A stretch of DNA of 32,158 bases from contig CAIJLM010000484.1 in NCBI GenBank assembly GCA_903821495.1, forward strand, positions 1 to 32,158, in the 5' to 3' direction. This document shows positions 1-8,942 of the stretch, piece after piece. Position numbers and translations under genes: made by a program. How positions within the stretch are numbered: the stretch's first letter is position 1; every line of letters starts with the position of its first letter. The notes beneath the pieces were generated by a model that saw only the letters and a program-made list of their open reading frames with translations, did no database searches and was not told the DNA's origin. Source of the DNA: an uncultured Chthonomonas sp. Its GTDB lineage: Bacteria; Armatimonadota; Chthonomonadetes; Chthonomonadales; Chthonomonadaceae.

Positions 1-153
1 CGGTTCCTTTGGCTCCGTGCCGTGTGTCCCGCAGAACCGTAACCAGTACGGAACGCGCCTTCTGGAAATGTAGGTTCCGCCAACAGCATACCTCCGATAC
101 GTGTCCTTCCGCATCCAGCCCGGTATAAGTGGCGGAAGGAGTAGTCTGCGTAC

Positions 154-390
154 TTGCATCCTTGCAGTCGAACTTCGCTCCATGCCACACAGGATGCCCC
201 GCTCCAACTCAAACGCGAAGAGGCGGAGGCGATGGTGAAGGCGCGGGGCGGACGCGCAAGCGGTAGCGTAAGCAAACAGACCTCCTACGTAGTGGCGGGG
301 GAGAGCGCGGGTAGCAAACTAGCGAAGGCGCAACAGTTGGGCGTGGCGGTTCTTACCGAAACCGAGTTTATTGAGATGTGCGAGGAGTAG
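154..390 (+). pseudogene. BRCT-domain remnant of NAD-dependent DNA ligase (LigA C-terminus)
   Basis: The 78-residue reading frame from a TTG matches the C-terminal BRCT domain of LigA. It carries the pattern [15 protein letters not shown], then [27 protein letters not shown] and a closing TEFIEMCEE. In LigA this domain follows the OB-fold and HhH domains and helps DNA binding. Here the first strand (usually KTFVLTGTL) and all catalytic domains are missing. An in-frame TAG lies at 142, and nothing ligase-like is recognisable in 1-153. No convincing ribosome binding site precedes the TTG. I read it as the tail of a disrupted or rearranged ligA, or of a ligA whose body lies outside the window beyond a frameshift. 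A free-standing BRCT protein is less likely. The BRCT identification is firm; the status as a broken gene is inferred. Confidence 0.55.
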
Positions 391-452
391 TACGTGATGC
401 TTTTTGATATACTCAATGAAGGTGATGATTACACTACGAGGAGAAACGCGCT

Positions 453-1565
453 ATGCTACATTTTCAAGGTTTTGTGCGTGATGTGCGTTATTCCGTCTGT
501 CTTTCTCATGAGCTACCCGTTTATCAGGCGGAGGTTTTCAATATAAACGAAGCAAGTTCAAGCGGCTTACTTATCTGCCCGAATGGGCAAACAGGCTTTT
601 CTAGATGGGTATCGCCGAAACGCACACGAAGTTACCCTTTCGAGCGTCTCTATAACACCTATAATTGTCCGCACCGTATCACGATTATCCCTGTGATTAA
701 GGATGAAGGAGCGGACGGCGACCTTGATAGAGTGCAGTACTCTACCTTCTCATGGATGAACCTGCTGAATATCTACGTTGTGCTTGCCTACTACTCTTCC
801 GCCGACAAGAACACAAGCCCGAATCGCCGTGATAAGCACTGCCTCACGTATCAGAAACTCGATTCCGCCTTTGTAAACGCGCAAATTGAGGAGATACAAC
901 GCTACAAGCAGAGCGCCCTGCACTGGAATCGCACTTTGTTTGAGACGCGCTTCGTCTCCACATACCAATACGCTTTGGAGGCGTATCAAAACATCTCCAA
1001 GCAGACAAAAGTGAATGTTCACTCTTTGAGCAGGCAGGAAAGTTATGTTAAAAATGTGATAGCGGAATATGACCAGTTTCGAGACATCTCCTTGCGCGGT
1101 TCGCTGGGCGCTTCCAAGCGTGAAAGCGGGGTATCCCATCAAATGGAGTATCTGTCCGAAGGCATAAAAGCCACTTTAGAGGTTCAAAACTATCTGGGAG
1201 GAGTCTATCACTTAACAGTTGACGAGGTGATACAAGAAGGGGATGTGTACACTCTTCAGGAGTCCAAAAACGCGACTAAATCTCTCCTACCTAGCCTTTC
1301 CGACATAAAAGATGGTCTCTTCAAACTGATTCTCTACTCTAATCTGGACACGCTCCACCACAACGGAGAGCAGGTCGCTTTCCGAACGCGCCTCAAATTG
1401 ACGGGACGCGGTGTTCAGGGAACTCTGAAAATGCCCTGCACGGAACAAGACGTAACAGAGTTTGCAGAACGACATGGCAGGAGGATGAAGCCGAATCTGT
1501 TAAAGGCGCTGAACGAAGAGGCGAAGACGAACGGCTTACAGATTGTGATAGGGGGAAACCAGTGA
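453..1565 (+). CDS. putative type II restriction endonuclease
   Basis: This 370-residue protein overlaps the following Dam-type methyltransferase by four bases (GTGA), the usual arrangement of a small type II R-M operon. I do not recognise a named family over its full length. The C-terminal third contains a candidate PD-(D/E)XK nuclease core: Asp257 in TVDEV, then Glu270 and Lys272 in LQESKN, followed by a helix (DIKDGLFKLILYSNL). That is the expected order of metal- and DNA-binding residues. The N-terminal part is rich in aromatic residues and could hold target recognition. The ATG at 453 is preceded by GAGGAG at 439-444, and a possible -10 box TATACT lies at 408-413 without a clear -35. Recognition sequence and cut site cannot be read from the sequence. 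The assignment rests mainly on the neighbour and on the ExK motif. Confidence 0.65.
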   Translation: MLHFQGFVRDVRYSVCLSHELPVYQAEVFNINEASSSGLLICPNGQTGFSRWVSPKRTRSYPFERLYNTYNCPHRITIIPVIKDEGADGDLDRVQYSTFSWMNLLNIYVVLAYYSSADKNTSPNRRDKHCLTYQKLDSAFVNAQIEEIQRYKQSALHWNRTLFETRFVSTYQYALEAYQNISKQTKVNVHSLSRQESYVKNVIAEYDQFRDISLRGSLGASKRESGVSHQMEYLSEGIKATLEVQNYLGGVYHLTVDEVIQEGDVYTLQESKNATKSLLPSLSDIKDGLFKLILYSNLDTLHHNGEQVAFRTRLKLTGRGVQGTLKMPCTEQDVTEFAERHGRRMKPNLLKALNEEAKTNGLQIVIGGNQ

Positions 1566-2416
1566 AAATCGTAAAAAGCCCGTTACGCTATCCCGGCGGC
1601 AAGTCGCGTGGACTAACCGAGATAGCCCGTCACCTGCCCCCCTCCTTCCGTGAGTTCCGCGAACCGATGGCGGGCGGCGGCTCGGTCTTCGTCTTTATGC
1701 GCCAACGCTTTCCCGATGTGAAAGTCTGGATTAACGACCTCAACTTTGACCTCTTCTGCTTCTGGAAAGAGGCGCAACGCAATGTAGAGCGCTTGGTAGC
1801 GCAGATACGCGAAACGAAAATACAGGAGACCGATGGGCGCGTTCTCTTTGCAAAGTTGCGAGAGATAGACCGCGACACGCTCTCCGATTTTGATAGGGCA
1901 GTCCGATTTTTCATTTTGAACCGTATCACGTTCTCCGGCACAGTCGATTCGGGAGGCTACTCGCAAAAAGCCTTTGAGGGGCGCTTTACCGACTCTTCGC
2001 TACAGCGCGTTGTGGAACTCAAGCCCATTCTGGAAGGGATACGTATCACGCACGAGGACTACAGCGCACTCCTGAAAACGGAGGGAGAGGGCGTTTTCGT
2101 CTTCCTAGACCCGCCCTATCTCACGGCGACCCAATCACGCCTCTACGGGCAAAAAGGGATACTGCATACAGGTTTCGACCACCAACGCTTTGGCGAAGAC
2201 ATCCAAGCGTGCAGGCATCAGTGGATGATAACCTACGACGACGCGCCGGAGTTGAGGGCGCGTTTCGCGTGGGCGAACCAACACAGATGGAAGTTGCAGT
2301 ACGGAATGAACAACTATAAACAGGAAAAGGCGGAGGCGGGAGCGGAGTTAATACTCACAAACTACCCTCTCCACCGCGCTGAGTTCGCCTTCCCTGCTCT
2401 CGCCCTTGATTTGTGA
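1562..2416 (+). CDS. DNA adenine methyltransferase (Dam/DpnM type, N6-adenine)
   Basis: This 284-residue alpha-class N6-adenine methyltransferase transfers a methyl group from S-adenosylmethionine to adenine in DNA. Motif X is RYPGGK (residues 9-14). The SAM-binding motif I is REPMAGGGSVF (33-43). The catalytic motif IV is DPPY (183-186), and a NDL motif near residue 58 fits the family. The length is typical of Dam, DpnM and EcoRV-type enzymes. Translation begins at a GTG that overlaps the stop of the upstream gene, so the two are translationally coupled. Its job is probably to protect the host from the partner nuclease. Orphan Dam-like regulation of replication or repair is less likely because of this coupling. 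Specificity (GATC or other) is not deducible here. Confidence 0.92.
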   Translation: MKIVKSPLRYPGGKSRGLTEIARHLPPSFREFREPMAGGGSVFVFMRQRFPDVKVWINDLNFDLFCFWKEAQRNVERLVAQIRETKIQETDGRVLFAKLREIDRDTLSDFDRAVRFFILNRITFSGTVDSGGYSQKAFEGRFTDSSLQRVVELKPILEGIRITHEDYSALLKTEGEGVFVFLDPPYLTATQSRLYGQKGILHTGFDHQRFGEDIQACRHQWMITYDDAPELRARFAWANQHRWKLQYGMNNYKQEKAEAGAELILTNYPLHRAEFAFPALALDL

Positions 2417-2505
2417 GATATGCGCGAACGCAGATTCAGAAGCGTAAGCCTGTTTTGGGGTATCCTTATGTTAGTTAGAAACCCGTAAAGGAGTTCTGTT
2501 CCGTT

Positions 2506-3336
2506 ATGCCCGTTGTTTCTGTTGGCTCCTACCAGATAGGTTCCCCCGCCGCCCCGCTCACCCTTATCGCAGGACCCTGCGTAATAGAGAGCCTCGACCT
2601 CTGCCGTCAGATAGCGCAAGAGACGCTCGCTCTGACGCGTCGGCTCGGTATTCAGTACATCTTCAAAGCCAGTTTCGATAAGGCGAATCGCACCTCTAGC
2701 GGCTCGTTTCGAGGGCAAGGGATGGCGCAAGGCTTAGAAGTCCTAAACACTATCAAGCAGGAGTTTGGTATTCCTGTCCTCACCGATGTTCACGACGCAA
2801 GCCAGTGCTATGCGGTTGCAGAGGTCTGCGACGTGCTACAGATACCCGCGTTTCTCTGCCGCCAAACCGACCTCCTCCTCGCCGCAGGCGAAACGGGACG
2901 CGCTGTCAATGTAAAAAAAGGGCAGTTTCTCGCCCCTTGGGATGTCTCCAATATCGTCAAGAAGGTGGAGAGTACCGGTAACACAAGTATTCTTTTAACA
3001 GAGCGCGGAGTCTCCTTCGGCTACAACACCCTCGTCGTGGATATGACCTCTCTGCCTATCATGCGTTCACTCGGCTACCCTGTAGTTTTCGATGGCACGC
3101 ACAGCGTTCAGAAGCCGGGCGGCGCAGGAACCACCTCCGGCGGCGCTAGAGAGATGATTCCCTACCTCACACGGGGGGCGGTCGCCGTTGGTTTGGACGC
3201 GCTCTTCCTAGAGGTACATCCCGAACCGGAAAAGGGGCTATCCGACTCCGCAACCATGCTACGCCTCAGCGACCTACCCGCCCTACTAGAGCAGGTCGTC
3301 GCGATTGACAGTATCGTTCGCAGAGGAGGCGCGTAA
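2506..3336 (+). CDS. kdsA: 3-deoxy-8-phosphooctulonate (KDO-8-P) synthase
   Basis: KdsA condenses phosphoenolpyruvate with D-arabinose 5-phosphate to give KDO 8-phosphate, the committed cytosolic step towards KDO for lipopolysaccharide. The 276-residue length is normal. Diagnostic segments are IAGPCVIES, FKASFDKANR, IPAFLCRQTDLL, the substrate loop AVNVKKGQFLAPWD, FDGTHSVQ, and EVHPEPEKGLSD near the end. Cys25 in AGPCVIES is the metal ligand of the metal-dependent class (as in Aquifex). The metal-independent E. coli type has Asn there, so this enzyme should need a divalent metal. AAAGGAG lies upstream of the ATG. Its stop codon overlaps the start of kdsD by one base (TAATG), so the pair is coupled. 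Confidence 0.97.
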   Translation: MPVVSVGSYQIGSPAAPLTLIAGPCVIESLDLCRQIAQETLALTRRLGIQYIFKASFDKANRTSSGSFRGQGMAQGLEVLNTIKQEFGIPVLTDVHDASQCYAVAEVCDVLQIPAFLCRQTDLLLAAGETGRAVNVKKGQFLAPWDVSNIVKKVESTGNTSILLTERGVSFGYNTLVVDMTSLPIMRSLGYPVVFDGTHSVQKPGGAGTTSGGAREMIPYLTRGAVAVGLDALFLEVHPEPEKGLSDSATMLRLSDLPALLEQVVAIDSIVRRGGA

Positions 3337-4343
3337 TGACGACGACGGAGCGAACCAAAACCAACGACGCGCTCTGGATGGAGACAGCGCAAGAGACTCT
3401 CTCTGTCGCCTCAGACGCTATACGCCGCGTTTCTGAGCGCCTCACTCCCAACTTTTTGAAGGCGTTAGAGATACTAGACGACTGCGCGGGAAAGGTCATC
3501 ACCAGCGGGGTAGGGAAATCGGGCATTGTGGCGCGAAAAATCGCCGCGACTCTCACCTCAACGGGTTGCCCCTCCGTCTTCCTCCACCCCTCCGAAGCCA
3601 TGCACGGCGATTTAGGAATAGTGGAGCCTGACGATGTGCTTATCGCTCTCTCTAACAGCGGCGAAAGCGAAGAGTTATTAGCCATTCTCCCCGCGCTACT
3701 CGCCCGACGAGTGCCCCTTATCGCCATTGTCGGCAATCTACAGTCCACCCTCGCGCGCCGCGCCGCCGTTGTAATAGACTCCGCCATAGAACGCGAAGCC
3801 TGTCCCCTGAACCTTGCGCCCACTACCAGCGTCATCGTTCAGCTCGCTCTGGGCGACGCGCTCGCCATGACCCTCCATAGCAAGCGGGGATTCGGCGCAG
3901 AAGACTACGCTCGTAATCATCCGGGGGGCAGACTGGGCAGACGCTTAACGCTGTGCGTGCGCGATATTCTTGCGATGAACGCGCTTCCCATTCCGATAGT
4001 CGCCCCCTCCGCATCCATGATGGACGCGCTTGCCGAGATTAGCGCGAAGTGCGTAGGGGCGACCATTGTCGCTAACGCAGACCACAAGATTCTAGGTATT
4101 CTGACCGACTACGACACGCGGCAAGCCTTTCAGAAGTTCGGGGCGGACGCGCTTCAGTTGACCGCCGCGCAGATAATGAATCCACGCCCTAAAGTCCTCC
4201 TCCACCCCGACCAACTCGCTTATGAAGCCTTGCGCCAGATGGAGGATGGCTCTCGTCAGATTTCGGTGGCTCCCGTTGTGGATTCGGAGGGTGTGTGTGT
4301 GGGTATGGTGCGTATTCACGATTTTCTGCGGGCAGGGCTGTAA
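3336..4343 (+). CDS. kdsD: D-arabinose-5-phosphate isomerase (SIS-CBS, KdsD/KpsF family)
   Basis: This enzyme interconverts D-ribulose 5-phosphate and D-arabinose 5-phosphate, the sugar substrate of KdsA. The 335-residue protein has a sugar isomerase (SIS) domain at about residues 40-175, with SGVGKSGIVARKIAATL, the HPSEAMHGDLGIV segment and the phosphate-binding SNSGES. The family signature NHPGGRLGRRL follows. Two CBS domains occupy about 205-335. AGAGGAGG at 3322-3329, inside the end of kdsA, gives a strong ribosome binding site. The overlap with kdsA and the nearby kdsB place it in KDO supply rather than in capsule- or gut-operon paralogue roles. The family call is firm; the choice between the names kdsD, kpsF and gutQ rests on the neighbours. 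Confidence 0.95.
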   Translation: MTTTERTKTNDALWMETAQETLSVASDAIRRVSERLTPNFLKALEILDDCAGKVITSGVGKSGIVARKIAATLTSTGCPSVFLHPSEAMHGDLGIVEPDDVLIALSNSGESEELLAILPALLARRVPLIAIVGNLQSTLARRAAVVIDSAIEREACPLNLAPTTSVIVQLALGDALAMTLHSKRGFGAEDYARNHPGGRLGRRLTLCVRDILAMNALPIPIVAPSASMMDALAEISAKCVGATIVANADHKILGILTDYDTRQAFQKFGADALQLTAAQIMNPRPKVLLHPDQLAYEALRQMEDGSRQISVAPVVDSEGVCVGMVRIHDFLRAGL

Positions 4344-4470
4344 ATTTATAGAGCCGAAAATGTTAGGTTTACCTACCTCGAATTAGCCCCCAAAGCATCA
4401 GGTTTACTTGCATAATGTTAGAAATACTTGCATCAGTTAGTTTAGAGAGGATGGATGAGGTTAAAATAGT

Positions 4471-5211
4471 ATGAGCAGTCCTAAAGTGGTCGCCCTTATT
4501 CCTGCGCGGTTAGCCGCGACGCGCCTACCCGATAAGCCCCTCGTAGACATCGCGGGCAAGACGATGATACAACACGTCTGGGAGCGTGTATCGCAGGTGC
4601 GCGGCGTAACCGCTATCGCCATCGCTACACCGGACAGCGCAATTCAACAGGTAGTGGAGGGCTTTGGCGGACAGGCGATAATGACCTCGCACGAACACCG
4701 CTCCGGAACCGATAGATTGGCGGAGGCGGCGCGTATTCTGGGGCTAGAGCCAGGCGATATTGTCATCAACATTCAGGGGGATGAGCCGCTGTTAGAGCCT
4801 GCCAATATCGAAGCCGCGCTTGCGCCGCTTCTGGAAGACCCCGCGCTTCCCATGTCTAGCCTCACCTGCCCCTGCCCAGAGATTGACAGGGATAACCCCG
4901 CCTGTGTGAAGGTGGTCTTCGCTCCGAATGGGGACGCGCTCTACTTCTCGCGTTCGCGCATCCCCTTTCCGCGCAACGAAGATACCGGCGTAGTCACCAT
5001 GCAACATATCGGACTCTACGCCTACCGCAACGGCTTCCTACAAACCTACTCCGCTCTCGCGCCTACTCCCCTTGAGCGGACGGAGGGCTTGGAGCAACTT
5101 CGCGCCCTCGAAAACGGCTATCGAATTCGGATGGTGCGAATAGAGAAAGCCCCTATCGGAGTAGATACCCCCGAAGACCTTGCGCGGGTCAGGGCGCTTC
5201 TTGAGAGGTGA
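4471..5211 (+). CDS. kdsB: CMP-KDO synthetase (3-deoxy-manno-octulosonate cytidylyltransferase)
   Basis: KdsB activates KDO with CTP to form CMP-KDO, the donor for the lipid A KDO transferase. The 246-residue length is typical. The nucleotide-binding signature IPARLAATRLPDKPL opens the protein. It is followed by IATPDSAI, the MTSHEHRSGTDRLAEA segment, NIQGDEPL, YFSRSRIPFPR, HIGLYAYRNGFL and the terminal GVDTPEDL. A purine-rich stretch (GGATGAGG, 4450-4457) precedes the ATG. The 127-base gap after kdsD contains short repeated words (AGGTTTAC, ACTTGCAT) but no promoter I can call with confidence. In several Gram-negative lineages kdsB is directly followed by pyrG, which supplies CTP; here a three-gene block separates them. 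Confidence 0.96.
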   Translation: MSSPKVVALIPARLAATRLPDKPLVDIAGKTMIQHVWERVSQVRGVTAIAIATPDSAIQQVVEGFGGQAIMTSHEHRSGTDRLAEAARILGLEPGDIVINIQGDEPLLEPANIEAALAPLLEDPALPMSSLTCPCPEIDRDNPACVKVVFAPNGDALYFSRSRIPFPRNEDTGVVTMQHIGLYAYRNGFLQTYSALAPTPLERTEGLEQLRALENGYRIRMVRIEKAPIGVDTPEDLARVRALLER

Positions 5212-5284
5212 AAGGCTCTACGCTTTTCGCGTGTTCTGCGGCTCTACTCTTCCAAAAGCGAGCGCAACCTTTTTTCGCGGGAAC

Positions 5285-5314
5285 TTGAAATGCGATGTAG
5301 GTATCGGCTATAAT
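5285..5314 (+). promoter_or_regulatory. sigma-70-type promoter for the 69-residue gene and ATPase cassette
   Basis: A -35 box TTGAAA (5285-5290) and a perfect -10 box TATAAT (5309-5314) are separated by 18 bases. The expected start near 5321 falls exactly at the foot of the leader hairpin. This is one of the two best promoters visible in the window. Confidence 0.75.
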
Positions 5315-5321
5315 GACACTG

Positions 5322-5348
5322 GGCGCGACGGGAAATCCCCGTTGCGCC
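5322..5348 (+). promoter_or_regulatory. GC-rich stem-loop at the 5' end of the leader transcript
   Basis: Arms 5322-5332 and 5338-5348 form an 11-pair stem, with one G-U pair and a five-base loop. It lies at the predicted transcript start, about 75 bases before the ATG at 5422. No T-run follows immediately, so it looks more like a stabilising or regulatory 5' hairpin than a terminator. The role is inferred. Confidence 0.55.
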
Positions 5349-5421
5349 TATCGCTATTTTGCAAGCGTTTCTTCCCGTATCGCCCGATTTCCCCACCCCG
5401 CTGCACAGGGAGACTAAGGTC

Positions 5422-5631
5422 ATGCCACAGTTTCAACAACAAAAAAAGGGCTTTTCACGTGTTAAAGTACTCTCGAAAGACGCGACACGCGCCTATCTTT
5501 TAATGGTCAAGAAATCGAAGGGGCGCAACCTGCAAGCCCTGCCGGGCGACATATTTGTCGCGGATGCGGAGACGGTGAAGGTTCTGGACGAAAACAACAT
5601 TCCTTATGAGGTTATTGAGCAGAAGGGGTAG
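5422..5631 (+). CDS. small conserved-looking protein of unknown function
   Basis: This 69-residue basic protein has an N-terminal QQQKKGFSRVKVLSKD and a C-terminal half of alternating hydrophobic and acidic residues (GDIFVADAETVKVLDENNIPYEVIEQ). That suggests a small alpha/beta fold. I do not recognise a family. There is no signal peptide or membrane segment. The frame is open further upstream to 5359, but the ATG at 5422 is preferred because GGGAGACTAAGG lies just before it and the upstream extension looks non-coding. It has its own near-consensus promoter and a structured leader. It ends eight bases before the ATPase gene, so all three downstream genes may be one transcript. It could be an independent housekeeping gene, or a third component of the ATPase/nuclease cassette. 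Confidence 0.7.
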   Translation: MPQFQQQKKGFSRVKVLSKDATRAYLLMVKKSKGRNLQALPGDIFVADAETVKVLDENNIPYEVIEQKG

Positions 5632-5639
5632 CATTTTCT

Positions 5640-6643
5640 ATGTACAATGAACTACGCCTACAGAATTTCACCGTTTTCTCAGAAGTAAATTTGGAGTTTG
5701 TGGAAGGGCTAAACGTTTATGTCGGCGAAAACGGCGCAGGCAAGACGCATCTGCTTAAAGTTTTATATGCGCTTCTAAAACATCAGTCTCTTGTAGCAGA
5801 CCCCTCTCGACGCGAGACGCTTGACAGAACTCTTGTTTCAGTATTCAAACCAAACACGCTAGGTCGTCTAGTTAGGCGGCGGCAAGGAGTTCAGGTCTGC
5901 GAAGTGAAAGCGGTTTGGGATAAGAAGCCCTTTACCTTCTCGCTAAACACAAAGCAGACTCAGGTAGACTCTTCCAAAGTATGGCAGATAACGCAAAGCC
6001 CTATATTTATTCCCGCTAAAGACATATTAGGACACTCCGTCAAGTTTATTGAAGCTTATGAGAGTGGTTGGTTGGATTTCGATGTCACCTATCGCGATCT
6101 GCTCATCAATGCTGTTCCCGATGTTCAAAAGGGAGCGGTTCCCCAAGAACAGCAGAGGTTGTTAAAGTCGCTAGGCAACGCTATGACGGGGAAAGTGAGT
6201 AGGGACAAAGACGGGCGATACTACTTGAAAGACGCTTCCGGACAGATTGAGTTTCCGCTCGTTGCGGAAGGATGGCGTAAACTAGGACTGCTCTGGACGC
6301 TAATTCGGAACGGAAGTTTAACGGGGGGCAACATTCTCCTCTGGGATGAGCCGGAAGCCAATCTAAATCCCGAAATGTTTCCTGTAGTCAGCGATATTCT
6401 TGCCAAACTCGCTCACACTGGAACGCAGATTCATCTCGCGACTCACTCCTACGCCCTGATTCGCGAACTCGAATTCGCTTCCAAAGAGGTCAAAGCATCC
6501 TTGCGCCTTTTTGCGTGCAAGCGCGAGGAGGACAAGAGCGTTACCGTACAGCCTTACAATAGTTTCGTAGAACTGAAGCCTAATCCCATTCTTAGAGAGT
6601 ATGAGCGTATCTTTCAGATGACAGTGAAGGAGGCTTTAGGGGC

Positions 6644-6647
<4 letters not shown>
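5640..6647 (+). CDS. AAA/SMC-type ATPase of a two-gene cassette
   Basis: This 335-residue ABC/SMC-like ATPase belongs to the AAA_15/AAA_21/OLD-type superfamily. The Walker A motif GENGAGKT lies at residues 29-36. Walker B is ILLWDEPEANL, with Asp236-Glu237. The H-loop is ATHSYALI. Between these there is about 200 residues of helical and mixed sequence, as in OLD-type ATPases where a coiled or lid region sits between the motifs. No membrane segment or nuclease domain is visible in this protein. Its stop overlaps the ATG of the next gene (ATGA), so the two products probably act together. Such ATPases often sense phage or DNA damage and gate an effector nuclease. That role is inferred from the neighbour, not seen. 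It is only distantly similar to the two ATPases at 12897 and 18209. Confidence 0.85.
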
Positions 6648-8808
<2,161 letters not shown>

Positions 8809-8892
8809 GCTTTTCAAGGCGACGGAACTACATAGCCTCCGCTTATCTCATCGCCACCTCACCCCAAATAGAGGAATCTCCACCTCCTTTGT

Positions 8893-8924
8893 CGAAATAG
8901 TAGGCAACGAACCCTACTATTTCG
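8893..8924. promoter_or_regulatory. perfect 12-bp inverted repeat upstream of the glycosidase gene
   Basis: CGAAATAGTAGG (8893-8904) and CCTACTATTTCG (8913-8924) are exact reverse complements around an eight-base spacer. The right arm ends two bases before the AAGGAG ribosome binding site of the gene at 8943. It could be an operator for a dimeric repressor of the sugar operon, or an mRNA hairpin that modulates translation. It lacks a T-run and so is not a typical terminator for pyrG. Confidence 0.6.
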
Positions 8925-8942
8925 CAAGGAGAACGACCTCTC

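Noticed and set aside
1-153. Protein-coding gene on the minus strand at the left edge
   Set aside because: All three minus frames are open, but over only 50 codons, and none shows a motif I recognise; left unannotated.
4344-4470. Repeated words AGGTTTAC and ACTTGCAT before kdsB as a possible operator or CRISPR-like repeat
   Set aside because: Only two short copies of each with no regular spacing or symmetry; not enough to call a site.
5180-5503. 107-codon plus-strand frame spanning the kdsB end and the small-gene leader
   Set aside because: It overlaps the promoter, the leader hairpin and the real small gene in another frame, and its product is Arg/Cys-rich without family likeness.
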